Part shown: one piece after another, positions 45,551-57,800 of the stretch | Position numbering within the stretch: position 1 is the first letter of the stretch | How the letters are laid out: each line of letters starts with the position of its first letter | Source: Branchiostoma belcheri | Taxonomy: Eukaryota; Chordata; Leptocardii; Amphioxiformes; Branchiostomatidae | Length of the DNA stretch: 64,000 nucleotides | Assembly (NCBI RefSeq): GCF_001625305.1 | Contig: NW_017804120.1 | Span: 1,539,239 to 1,603,238 of the forward strand | Direction: 5' to 3' | Position numbers and translations under genes: made by a program | Notes under the pieces: generated by a model | Told to the model about the DNA's origin: nothing | What the model saw: the letters and a program-made list of their open reading frames with translations, nothing else | Databases searched by the model: none

Positions 45551-45730
45551 GTGAGAATACTACTGCGTTCTTCTTCTTCAATCAAGAAGTAGAATTCATT
45601 TTTCACCACCAAACTCTTTGTATGTATAGACTAATGGAATGGAAATGTGTGCAGTCCATGTATTCGCAATAGTAACCACCCACCAAGGAGCCTGCTAGGG
45701 AGGCTACAGCTGGATCCTATCTGCTGCAAA

Positions 45731-45772
45731 CTCTCGCGTGTTTGGGCGGGATCACGCGAGAGCATGACGTCA
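45731..45772. promoter_or_regulatory. CTCTCGCGTG palindrome with adjacent CRE
   Basis: CTCTCGCGTG (45731-45740) and CACGCGAGAG (45753-45762) are exact inverted copies around a GC box-like gggcggg. A full TGACGTCA follows at 45765-45772. The group lies 180 bp after the candidate first exon. Regulatory use is inference. Confidence 0.4.
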
Positions 45773-46033
45773 CCTAATTATGCCACAAAGTCAAGTCTAT
45801 GCAGCTGCACATTCATGTACAGTAAGTTCTCACGGGCATAAGTACAAAAATACAAGGCACTTGCAAAACATAACAAAACGGAAAAATCAAATGACAAATA
45901 TAATAACACGAAATGAAAAATCAAATTATAAACTTGATCGATTCGTTTTTTCTGCACAAAATGGAATCTATGTACCACAACAGATAGCTCGAGTTTGTTG
46001 AAGTGGGCGGTTGACAGTGAACTTCACAGGTTC

Positions 46034-46322
46034 ATACTTACCTGGCAGAGATGGCACAGTGATCAGAAAGGCTGTGTCTCTGTCACGTCGAAAAGTTGAA
46101 AAAAAAAAGAAAATAGTTAAAAAACCTCCTGTCTCTCTTGTCTAGTTTTCACTCTTTTTTTGATTTTGTTATACCCCAATTAAAAACGGGAAAGGCTGTC
46201 CGTCATGAGCGAGGCCTGACCATTGCACTCCGGTCGGGCTGACCCCATCGATTACCCCAAATGCGGGTAACTCGGCTGCGTAATTTATGATAGTGGGGGT
46301 CTGCGTTCGCGCTAACCCCCGC
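46034..46322 (+). pseudogene. U1 snRNA copy split by a 124-bp insertion
   Basis: The 5' part (46034-46075) starts with ATACTTACCTGGCAG, the U1 5' end that pairs with 5' splice sites. The 3' part (46191-46322) has the stem-loop II loop ATTGCACTCC (the U1A protein site), a stem III word (ccccaaatgcgggtaactcg), an Sm-like AATTTATGA, and the terminal stem GGGGGTCTGCGTTCGCGC. The 9-bp AAAGGCTGT occurs at both junctions (46067-46075 and 46191-46199), so the 124 bases between look like an insertion with a target duplication. Loop I reads GATCAGAAAGG where U1 usually has GATCACGAAGG. The copy is most likely non-functional. Confidence 0.8.
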
Positions 46323-47099
46323 CCATACAATCCAAAAGTAGTACACTCCGCACTGTATTGGGAGACCAATCCGATGAGTAGGGTCACCAAGCCAAGGATA
46401 TCGTCAGTGACATCGTCGTGACCGCTAGTTACGTATCGAAGTGAAAAGTTATTTGGTTTTCTAATACATTGTACATTGTATAAAGAAGTCAACCCTCATA
46501 ATAGCTAGCGTAGTAGTAGAAGTTGAAGTTTTTCCAATTTGATCGTCGATGGCCGGCTACCTTCTCTAGTAATACCCTTTTTTGGGCCAATTTCTACGAT
46601 TTATTCAGCCTGCAAAAGAAGTCTGGTGGAGACTTTAGTTGTCTGTCTACTATTATTGTATTGTACCGAATAGTGTCTTTGACTGTGAAAGCAATTAGCC
46701 TTAGGGCATGATTTTGCAAATAAACTACGTATATATTTTTGCATGAACCATAGAGTTATACATTTTGTAACTCCATGCATGGACAAAACAACATGAGTGA
46801 ATGGAAGAAATATGTAAGAAATGTATTTTTTTCTGACAACGAGCTATTTTCTCATTGAGTAAAAAAAAACCCCTGTTTTTGGCGTCTATTTTCTCATTGC
46901 TACTAATACAACTGTATTTGGGATTTTGGATGCAAATTTCCCGTCCACTTGCCCCCTCTAGCAGGCCTTATCAAACTGCAGCTGTTTTCTAGTTTCCAGT
47001 AGACCGGAGCTTTTTCAAAAAATTGAATGCACTACAATATCTGTACCATGGAATGCAATTTAGCTTTCTTGCTCTCTGTCTGTGATTAAGATAAAGAAA

Positions 47100-47435
47100 A
47101 ATAGGAAGAAAAATAGATCTGACAGTGGTCAACATGCCGAAAATGGGCAAAGATGTCTGTTGCCATGCCGGAAGGTGGATGGCAGATACCTATGAAGAGA
47201 GGAGACAAGAAAAAACTCTGATTTAATGTTTCGTTTCTTATTTTGATGCAGTGACATGTGATGCTGGCTGTGTATATGTAATGTTCCTACTGAATTAAAA
47301 CCAGTAAAAATTTTGAATTGTGGGAACTTGTTTTTTTTTTCGGCCCACCTTGTTTTTTATTTCGCCCGCTCGCATTAGATTTGGACTCTTCGGAGGATGT
47401 CATCCATAAATTTTACTTATATACTGTGGCTTTGC
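47100..47435. mobile_element. MITE family B-related copy
   Basis: It shares gtggtcaacatg, gaaaatgggcaaagatg and the right end gaggatgtcatccataaa with the copy at 60261-60756. The left end is diverged. Confidence 0.6.
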
Positions 47436-47879
47436 TGAAGTAAGTACTTGGTACTAGTAATTTCCGCATCATTTAATCAGAGCTATGCGGAAACTGACTG
47501 GATGCCACTCAGACGCACTCAAGGGTGGGGACTTCTAGGAATATTGAACAAAGTTTGTTTTTGCTGAGTTAATTTCCTTGACTTAGGTAACAGGTCTGAG
47601 TTCATGATGTCTGCTATGAAAAAAAATCTGTCACACGTATATATATATAGCGGCAAATTTTAGTGAAATATCATTTCCTCACACATTCAAATCCAGTGTC
47701 ACAGAACCATTTGGTTACCCCATACAGATCTAATTCCCTAGCTATTCGAACGCTAGACAGTCACTCAACTCCGTAAATAAATCCAATAGCCGGAAAACGA
47801 GTTCTTTTACGTGCTCAAAATTCAATTACTGGCAATCGATATTGCGGAAATTACGTCATGGAATATCCGTTCGCATTCC

Positions 47880-48000
47880 TGATCGCAGAGGTCTCCTGAG
47901 ATAACCCCGCCCACCAGCTGTCAATCAAGTTACAAGGCATTGCATCATCTAGCCGGCACGCTCTGTGATTGGTCAGAGGGCTCCTCGGACCATTTGGTGA
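47880..48000 (+). promoter_or_regulatory. Promoter-like segment (GC box and CCAAT words)
   Basis: ccccgcccacc followed by tgtcaatcaa, and gtgattggtcag, resemble GC-box and NF-Y site combinations. The segment is 0.2 to 1 kb upstream of the possible exons at 48188 and 48834. It may be an alternative promoter. Confidence 0.25.
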
Positions 48001-48187
48001 CCTTACAGGAATGATTTCCCAGACTTTATGTTGTTTTCTCAAAGTATTCACTTTTATAAGGGTATATTTTCATCTAAATCTCATATCATGAAATCAAAAT
48101 ATAAATAATAAGATTCGAATACACTTTTTTGTTTTAAAAGTCAACATTATGCTTCTTATGTTGATATAATGATAATGTGTTTTGCAG

Positions 48188-48403
48188 AATTGGAGGTGTT
48201 CACAGAAATCTTTCCTCCTGTTAAGGAATTTGAAACGTTCCCATAGATGTTTCTTGGCTCCGAGCGCAGGTCACAACACTCGCTATATTGTCTTGTTTGT
48301 GTGTTGTTTGGAGAGTGTGCATTACAGCGGTCGGTTAAAACACCGACACGACTTCTTGCCATTCATTCGCAAGACATCGACGAGTTTGAGGCAGAATCAA
48401 GAG
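48188..48403 (+). other. Possible exon, poorly supported
   Basis: An acceptor (tgttttgcag) and a donor (CAAGAG|GTTAGT) bound 216 bases, open in phase 0. The translated sequence has no recognisable character, and another frame also looks protein-like for 18 codons before a stop. It may be untranslated. Confidence 0.2.
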
Positions 48404-48842
48404 GTTAGTTCATACGTTTTGTTTCGTTCCGTGTTGCAACAACGCCCCCCTCCCCATTTTTTCCCACCCCCACATGTATGACAGATCTAGATCTCACGTG
48501 TAATCTGCATGGGACCGGTCGGCCGTATAACGCCTGTCAAATGTGGGTGTGCCCCTCCAATTTTTATCGTCTGGTATATAGTATGCCACTGTCTCCAATA
48601 AAATCATTATAGGAGAGCATAGAATGTATTTCTGCATTAGAAACATGTCTTTGTCAATGTCGCAAACACATTTTGTGTGAGTCATATTTTTCATCCTTGA
48701 TCTATGCGTGCTAAAGCTGGTCGTGTTTGTCTAGGTTCTTTGTCTATCTCTTGATCATAAACCCTTATCATAATGTCGACAGCTGAGAAGCAGCCGGTCT
48801 GAACGTGATGCGATAACGCTAAAAGTCTTCTAGTCACGAAGC

Positions 48843-51800
48843 ATGGAACCCCAGGGAACGTCTACATCCACCGTGCGTGTCCAGAGCATCGGCGGGCCTC
48901 CTGCGGTGGTCGCCCGAAGGAAGGGAACTGGCGATCCGCCGCCCTCCCCGATACGGAAGCGGATCAAAGCTGGCGAGGACAGGCTGAGAGGTTTGGAGGA
49001 AACCGGATTTTTGAGCGATCCCTCCCCTTCTCTAGACACGGAAATGGAGGCAGAAGAAATGCCAGTAAGCTTTTTTGTCTTCTCTTTTTGTTAATTTCAA
49101 TAAATTTATTTCACTCCATATCCAGATTTGCTAAGAAATGTAAATAGAATACATTTTTAACTACATGTGTGCCAAATTTGGTGCTTTTTACACAAAAGTG
49201 CACATTTTTTTCAGCTACGCCGCTGAATTTTATCACAGTCTAACATAAATATGTTTTTCGTGTAAGTAAAAAATGAGAAAAAGAAATTGCAAAATCACTG
49301 TGTAATTTTACTCAAGGGAGATCTTTAATCTGATTGACACCTAACTGTTTACTCAAAGTTGTTTTTGACAACCCCCAGGAGTTGCAATTTACATGTAAAA
49401 ATATTAATTTGCAAGCAATTGTTATGTATTTGTAAGTGTGTAATTCTGCATTGACCATTGTTCCAAAGACAGTGAGCTAACATTGTGGGCTAGTCACTTG
49501 GTTATAGTTTACCACTTAGACCAGATGCATCAAAATGGGTCGAATGTTCTGGTATCTACACTCCCAAAACATTGATGTCCAAACGGGTCAAATGTTCTGG
49601 TGCCTGCACTCCCGAAATGCGTTAAAACGGGTCAAAACGACTTACGTTGTGGCACCTGCACTCGATACTCGCAAACATAAAACGTGGGTCAAATATTTCG
49701 GCATTTGCACTGTCCCAAAATGTGTTATAATGGGTCAAACGTTCTGGCACATTGGATGCAGACATGCCTTGGCGTAATACTGTCTGTGATATTATATAAC
49801 ATCTGGATGTGAGGATTACAAATTCAGTTGGCTGTTTTGAGCAGAGTATGTATGGTGTTTTTGAATTTTTTGCCTGCCATTTTTTCCTAGATACAATGAC
49901 CCATATACATGCTACATACAAATAAGCAAGGAACTTGGAACGTTGCCATAGAGCTCAAGGGTTGCATCATTCTTACTGATGCTATCATTGTATCATTTCA
50001 GGGTCACATATTCAGGTATGGTTATGCCACTGGCTATATGTTGTTGTTTTAACCTTCAGAACACTGAAGTAGCTGTTTGGCTACCAAATTTCTATGTTAG
50101 TAACTTACAGTATTAAGGCAGCAGGGAGAAATTACTCCAAAATACATGTTTTTGTACCCAAAAGGTGGAGATGGGTACAGCTCTTTCAAGTTTCGCAGTG
50201 TTTTTTTTAATTTTAGACAAATCAAAAGTGGTAGTGGCTTCTAGGAACTCAGCCAGAATTCGACTTAATTCAATAAACTTTCAAGGTCTTCTCTTTCTTT
50301 ACATAAGCCCAAGCAGTACATAGCATTGTTTTCATAGAATACTTGTTAAGATTACTAAGAAATGTTGTTTTCATTTTTCAGGTTCTGTAAATTATTAATA
50401 GTTTCTAGGAATTTGGCCAGGTTTCTCTGTATTTTGATACGTTGTTTACCTCAAACAACATAACATTTTCAGCATATTATTATCAAACTTATAATATCAT
50501 ATTACAATATTATTTGTGAAAAACAACAGTCAAGGTCTCAAGGCCTTTCTAGACTTGTTTACATGTTCAATCAGTAATTTTATTTATTTGTGAACGGTTG
50601 TCATTTCTAGTAGTAATTCTAGGAACTCAATCAGAATTCTGCTAAGTGAAGGGCTTCTAGAGGTCATTTCCTCATTGACCTATGCCCAGATTTCAGCACA
50701 CGGAAGTATGAAAGAATTTTTTTTTGGTTCAGGAAATGTTTAAGTGAGCACTTCGTGGTATTTGAGAGTGCGAAGTTTTTCTAGGAATTTTGCCAGAGCT
50801 CTAATTCAGTGCTTGACACTTAATGTGTTTAATCTTGATAAGACCACACCAATTTAATTTCTTGGTTAACGGATTCGCCGCTTCATTTTTTTCTGGTTTG
50901 CAAATAAAAATAAAAATTCAGAATCAACTGCAAAATGATCATCTTTTGCCTTGAACAGTTGAAAACAGTCCTTTTCTTACTACTTGTTACAGTCATTCCA
51001 TCTTTCAATGCAGTAGTATCATTAAAAGTTCAAAATTCATAGTTTAAATTTTGAACCAGCCTGGTGTGTTGACTTCATGGCTCCTATCGTACCATTTTGG
51101 GCCATAATAGGATGCCTAGGCCAGTTTTTATTTTATTTTTTTTCGCCCGCCCGCTCCATTATTTTTCTAGAAAAATCCGTTAACCAAGAAATTAAATTGG
51201 TGTGGCCTAACCGGGCATCGCAAATCAGCATATTCATATTTTGTATCTGTTGGGGTTTCGACGGCTAAGCGTAACGGATCTATATCCATCCACATGTAAA
51301 TTTGTTTTTGTCTGACCGCCAAACCGTTAATTCAAACACGTTCTCAATTCACTGCATGGAATGAAAATCGAACATCTTTCCAAAATTGGTTTTCATGGAA
51401 AGGTGTGACAAACCTTGTCCTATTTTTCGGGGTAATGTCAAGTGAGTAATTTTCCTGGAAAAAAATCATGGCTTGAGGGCCCTGTAAGCTTNNNNNNNNN
51501 NNNNNNNNNNNTTTAATTCAACTATTTAATAAGTGTTGTCTGGAAAGTGGCTATTAGGCCACACCAATTTAATTCTTGGTTAACGGATTCGCCGCTTCAA
51601 TTTTTTTCTGGTTTGCAAATAAAATAAAAATTCAGAATCAACTGCAAAATGATCATCTTTTGCCTTGAACAGTTGAAAACAGTCCTTTTCTTACTACTTG
51701 TGACAGTCATTCCATCTTTCAATGCAGTAGTATCATTAAAAGTTCAAAATTCATAGTTTAAATTTTGAACCAGCCTGGTGTGTTGACTTCATGGCTCCTA

Positions 51801-54800
51801 TCGTACCATTTTGGGCCATAATAGGATGCCTAGGCCAGTTTTTATTTTTATTTTTTTTTCGCCCGCCCGCTCCATTATTTTTCTAGAAAAATCCGTTAAC
51901 CAAGAAATTAAATTGGTGTGGCCTAACGAATGCTCAAATTGCACAGGTAAGATTTATATGTAAGCAAGCAGGGCTTGACTGTTTAATTATGTGTTGACCG
52001 TACCATTGTATTTTTTGTAAGGTCCTAAGTACTTCTACGGTACAATTTCCAAGGAATCATGGCGTTTGTTTCAGTTATAACTTCACTATAGAACGGCAGT
52101 ATTCAAATCAAGGTCATGAGCACCTGGGAACACACTCGCACACTGTCCGGTTTAACGTCTGTTGTTCCCCCGTTTTCCGAGGGTTAGACGCGCTTGCACA
52201 CTAACACTGAGGCTTGATATCGCAGCTCGCCATTTGCCTCTATCCTGTGGGTTGATGTTTTGTGACTTGTAGCTGGATTTAAGACAGGCTGTTAGAAAGA
52301 AGCCAGTATTGTATGGTATAGCAGGACTAGTACAGGGGCAGGTAAAACATGCCTAGCTAAGCTGCTTGGTATGTGGAGAATGGTTACCAGTCTAGGTGTG
52401 CCTTTGATAAAACATATGTACTAAATCTCAGTTATGCGGCGGCAATGGTTAGTATGCTTATCAGTGGAACAACAGTGTTCTCACCAGAAATTTTTCACAG
52501 CGTCGTACAAAAGACAGCTTTCTCTGCAAATTACAAGCCGTGCATTGAGTCCCAAAGACATGATCATGGTAAATTCATATTCATAACCCTCGAAACATAA
52601 CTTTTGGCTTTTTGAGGGACAAATTTTGTAAAGTCATGTTTTTGTTATGTTTTAGCTTTACTCTAAACTAAAATTCCATTTTTTGAAAAGATTTATGAAC
52701 GGTTACAAGGTTCTCCCCCAAAGAAAACACCGGCCTTTAGGCTTAACTCATGAAAGACAGTGTATTGGGCTAAATGGGGGCCTGCAAGGGGGGGGGGGGG
52801 TCTCGACAACGCTTTGCACTGAATTCGGAATCTTCTCGATTACGCTTTACGATAAATTCCAAGTGGCCACAACGCATTACGTAGAATTAAAACGGCAAAT
52901 ACACTCTACGCAAAATGCGCCGAGCGGTCCGTCTAAGCTCTACGTAGAATTAAAACGGCCGATTACGCTGTACGGAAAAGGGCTTGCGGGTCCCCCTAAA
53001 TCACAGCAGAGGGGGGGTCAAATCATGTAGGGGGCCCCTACACTCAAACTGAGCCTATAGTGAGAACACAGAACAATGTACAGTACAGTTTTCCTTGTCT
53101 TCATTAAAAGCATCTCTAGTCTAAAAGGCCGATTCTCAAAAAGGGTGACTTTCAGTGAACTACTGTTCCCTGTAAGTTACCCATTGTGACCTAAAAAAGT
53201 TGCACACTATGCGATATACAGATGTTATTTTTAGTGCCCCAGGTCAGTGGGGCCACAGTTCACTACATGGTGTTACATAAGATAACGTAGTTGCCTGGTG
53301 TACTGTAAAGTAGAACATTTTGGTGTACTGTAAAGAAGAACATTTTGGTGTACTGTAAAGTAGAACATTTTGGCGTACTGTAAAGTAGAACATTTTGGTG
53401 TACTGTAAAGTAGAACATTTTGGTGTACTGTAAAGTAGAACATTTTGGTGTACTGTAAAGTGGAACATTTTGGTGTACTGTAAAGTAGAACATTTTGGTG
53501 TACTGTAAAGTACAACATTTTGGTGTACTGTAAAGTGGAACATTTTGGTGTACTTAACTGTAAAGTAGACATTTTGGTGTACTGTAACGTAGAACATTTT
53601 GGTGCACTGTAAAGTAGAACATTTTGGTGAACTCAACTGTAAAGTAGACATTTTGGTGTACTGTAAAGTAGAACATTTTTAGAAATTTTAAGACTTTTCT
53701 AAAAATGTTTTCTTCTGAAAAATTAAAATTTATCCCAGCTACAATGTCAATGTATTTGATTTAAGGAAAATATAATTCAACAGTATCCCTTTGTACAATT
53801 TTTGAAGTATTACAGATTTTCCATACATTGAATTGTGTAGAAAGTATTACAGTACTATATTGTACCAGTACAAGTCCATGGTAAAACCATGATAATATAC
53901 TATATATTGCACATGCATTGTTATTGGAAAAAGAAAACAGCAGCTGCCAAATTGTGTTTCTGGAAACGATATTGATTTTGCTTAGTGGAAAAACAGATAT
54001 CCGCAATGGACCCTGACTTAAAGTGATCAATTTTGCAATGGTATTGACAAGCCGTGGTCGTAAAAATGGATATTATATTTCCATGACCCAGATGGTTTGC
54101 TGAATAGTGGTGCATAAAAATCAGAAGACCCAATTTTACATACATAATATTTTCCATTGCTTTTTTGTGTGTTAACAGGTGTTAAACTTATATTATCAAT
54201 GTTGTAGGCACAACTGAGTCACTTTTTTTTCCAAACTTTTGAAAAAATATTTTTCATGATGGCTGGGCTATCTGTAACTTTGTCTGGTGAGGATAAGGTT
54301 GACAGCATATGGGTGCGGAAGATTGACAGTTTAGAAAATTTAAAACTACTGCAAATCATATCAATGTTTCTAGGACAGTATCTTTTGTTCATTTTCTTAA
54401 GTTTTAAACCTCAATTTAAAGTCTAGAGTTAATATTCTCCCAATCCATACAAATGAAGGTCCTTTAATTTCTTTTGTTATTGTTCCTAAACATTTTATTT
54501 TAAGTTGTGGAATTTTCTTCCTTGTATGCATGTTGGTGGGGTGTGACTTGTGTTTATATAGTAAGTACCTACCACTCGAGCATGACATGAAGACCTTTAA
54601 ATAACTAGCAACCACGTGTGTTGTAGTCAACAAAGTCAAGTCAATAGAAGGGACACAATGCTTTTATTTAGTCAACCATGGTACATGGGCAAATGTGTTG
54701 AAAGGACAAGTCCATTAATTTAAGTGGGGCCTTGAGGCTGACATTTTTATTTTGTACAGTACTTGTATCTCAATGGAGGCAATTAATGTTTTCAAAACAC

Positions 54801-57800
54801 CCCCTCTAAGGCCACACCAATTTAATTTGTTGGTTCTCGGATTTTTTCAGAAAAAATATGAAGCGACAGGGCGAAAAAAAAAAAAAATAAAAACAGGTCT
54901 AGGCATCCTATTATAGGCTTAAATGGTACGAAATGAGCCATGAAGTCAACACAAAAGACTGGGTTAAAATTTAAACATTGAATTTTGAACTTTTAATCAA
55001 ACCACTGCAATGATAGATGAGAAAACTGTAACAAGTAGGAAGAAAATGACTTTCCTCAACTGTTGGGGGCAAAACATGAGCATTTTTCACTTGATTCAGG
55101 AAAAGAATCAAATTTTTTTTTTTTGCAAATCAGAAAAAAACGAAGAGGCGAATCCGAGAACCAACAAATTAAATTGGTGTGGCCTAAGGCCTAACAAAAC
55201 ATGTTTCCTGTTTCCGGACCGACTATAGAAAAACCTGCAGACCCTAGACTTTTTTGGGGGGAGCTGGACCCCTGCAAGGGACATATAATGATCAGATCAT
55301 AATTTTTTGGGCTGGTCAACCTTTTCTAGCTCCGTGATCTGACACCTGAGTGATAAAATATTGTGGTTTTCTGACATTGACATTGAAAATAAAAGTGTCC
55401 TCATGCAAGTTTTACTTTGTTTAACTGTATTGTATAAGTTGGGTGCACTAAAAATATTTGGTGCACCATTACTAGTACTAGAATAATCTAAGCAACAAAT
55501 TAAAGATTTTATTATTTTTCTGACATGTCAAGAATATGCTGTATACTATATACATTTGATATCTTAATACATAAACCTACGAAAATATTTGGGTGCACCG
55601 GTGCACCCACAGGAAAAAATTGGGCGCACATCTCCAATTTTGGGTGCACACACACCCAGTATTTTGAGCCCTGTAGTTGTATATCAAAAAACCTTAGTGA
55701 TGTCCTATATGAAATGATTGTCAAGAAAGTTTTCTTTCGTTGTGTGCACCCCAGAAATTAAAGGCATCCAGTTTGATTTCAGGGCAGCAAAACTGGAAAT
55801 TTCTGAATAAGGGCTTAAGGCAATCTTTGTGATATTGACACATTACACATACTGCTTCACATTAGCACATTTGACTCCGATTTTGAGTCAGTATTTCATC
55901 AGTATTTCACTCGTCTTGGGATTTGTTTCTGCAGTTGTAAATGCCTAAAGTTTACGCATTTACAACTGCAGATACAAGCCCCAAGACAAGTCCTTTATTT
56001 TCTGGGTGGTACCCTAAAAATCAGGGCCCTTCCAGTAACCATTTTCCGTCAGAATTTTGGGAATTTTTGTTCCATGAAGGTCAATATACATTTGGATAGT
56101 GTGGTTTCAACTCAGTATGTAGATAAATGGCTAGAATATTGGCTTTGAAAAATCGGGTTTCCAAGACCTAAAAACTGCACTGGATGCCTTTGAGTGATTG
56201 ACAGGTGGTTTGTACGACATGTTTTCCACTCACTCCCTGGCAGGAGTCTCATGTTGCCATGTGGAAAGGTTAAAGGTTCCCCAGGAAAAATTGATTAAAA
56301 GCTAGATTGCATGAAGTCTGAGAGGAATTGGAACGGGCGATTCGATTAATGAGCACATAACCTTGAGTTGAAGCAATGTCAATTTATTGATCTTGTCCGC
56401 CAAGACCATTAACATCTGTGTCCATAATATCACCAGGGTCCATAATATCGCCACCTTGAGAAATAGTGTGCTTAAAGATATTTTACTGCAACATACCCTA
56501 GGTATGTACATTTGATGTGTGAAGGAGTGCGTACCAAAAGTATGTTGCAGTAAAAATATCTTTAAGCACACTGTTTCTCAAGGTGGCGATATTATGGAAC
56601 CTGGTGATATTATGGACACGGATGTTAAATTTGCCATGTTTTTTGTCAGTGTTGTTTTAATTTTTTTGTATCAACATTTTTCTTTTTCTGACTCGGAAGC
56701 CTATTTCCTAATATATAAATGGTGTTGTGTAAAGGAACACCATAATTTGAGACATGTACTGACATAAAACATCACCAGAACATTTAATAATTCAAAACCT
56801 AAATGAAGTTCTGTTATATTTCAAACTGGGAATGTGCTGTATTCCCTGAGGAAAAATGCAGTGGAATGAAATATGAGAAAAAATTGAGAGAGAAAATTGT
56901 CTATAGCCAGACAACCTCCTATAGCAAAATCTGTGCTGCAAAATGAAGAAAACATAATGCCATTGGGCATCATCAAGTGTCGGCTTCCATGTTATGTGGC
57001 CACAGTTTTGCCTAAACAACATTGCAAGGTTGCCAACATGCAATTTTGTATATGCCATGGGTTTAGGTCCGGACTTACAAGTCCGGAACTGAACCTAAAC
57101 CTCTGGACTTGAATCCGGACCAGAACCTACATCACAGTAAATGTGGGTTTAGGTACACAGCACTAGGGTCAACAGCAGTGAATATCTCAGGGCAAAGTTT
57201 CCCTGAGACCCTCGAGCTCTTGCCCGGGCTATGACCTACTGTAGTACCTCAGACAATTATTACCCCATGACATCATTGTGTAAGGTGCTGGTAAGGTCGG
57301 GTCATAGCAAGGTCACCTGGACTTTGAACGGCTCTCCATTAACATGTTTGAGTTGGGTGTTACCAGCTGACAAAGGTCTGGGTACGTTATTGTCCAAACA
57401 TCGATCAGATAAATCGAGTTGTAAACGTTGGTATTGGGACAAGTGTGTGCCAACATTAATGTGGCCTCATTAATTTAAATTACTACATTTCTAAGTAGTT
57501 AGCTTAGCAGTAGCACGAAGTAGCGTAGGGCCCCCAACCCTCCAGACTAAATTTTTAGCTTAGGAGCGCATGCGCTCCTAGCCTCAAAAAGTTAGGCGCG
57601 CAGGCAAACATTTGGGCGCGCAAACAAAAAATCTGGTCGCGCAAAGTACTTTTTAATTTAGAAGCCAAGAGAATAATGTACCTAAGCAGACAATTAATAA
57701 TTCTTTCATTATCATAGAAAAAAATCTAAATTCACCATTTGTACTAAAAGAATTGTGATAAATGAAAGACCAAACAATGATTTTAAAAGTAACTATCTTT

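Larger units (their letters stand above)
45551..48187. other. Probable intron: repeats and a broken U1 copy
   Basis: It contains the site at 45731-45772, the interrupted U1 copy, a half hairpin element at about 46537-46635 (as at 28412-28505) and a MITE family B copy at about 47100-47435. No other exon is recognised. Confidence 0.5.

Noticed and set aside
53244..53651. 135-codon ORF with repeated YSTPKCSTLQ
   Set aside because: It is a translation of the 25-bp minisatellite.
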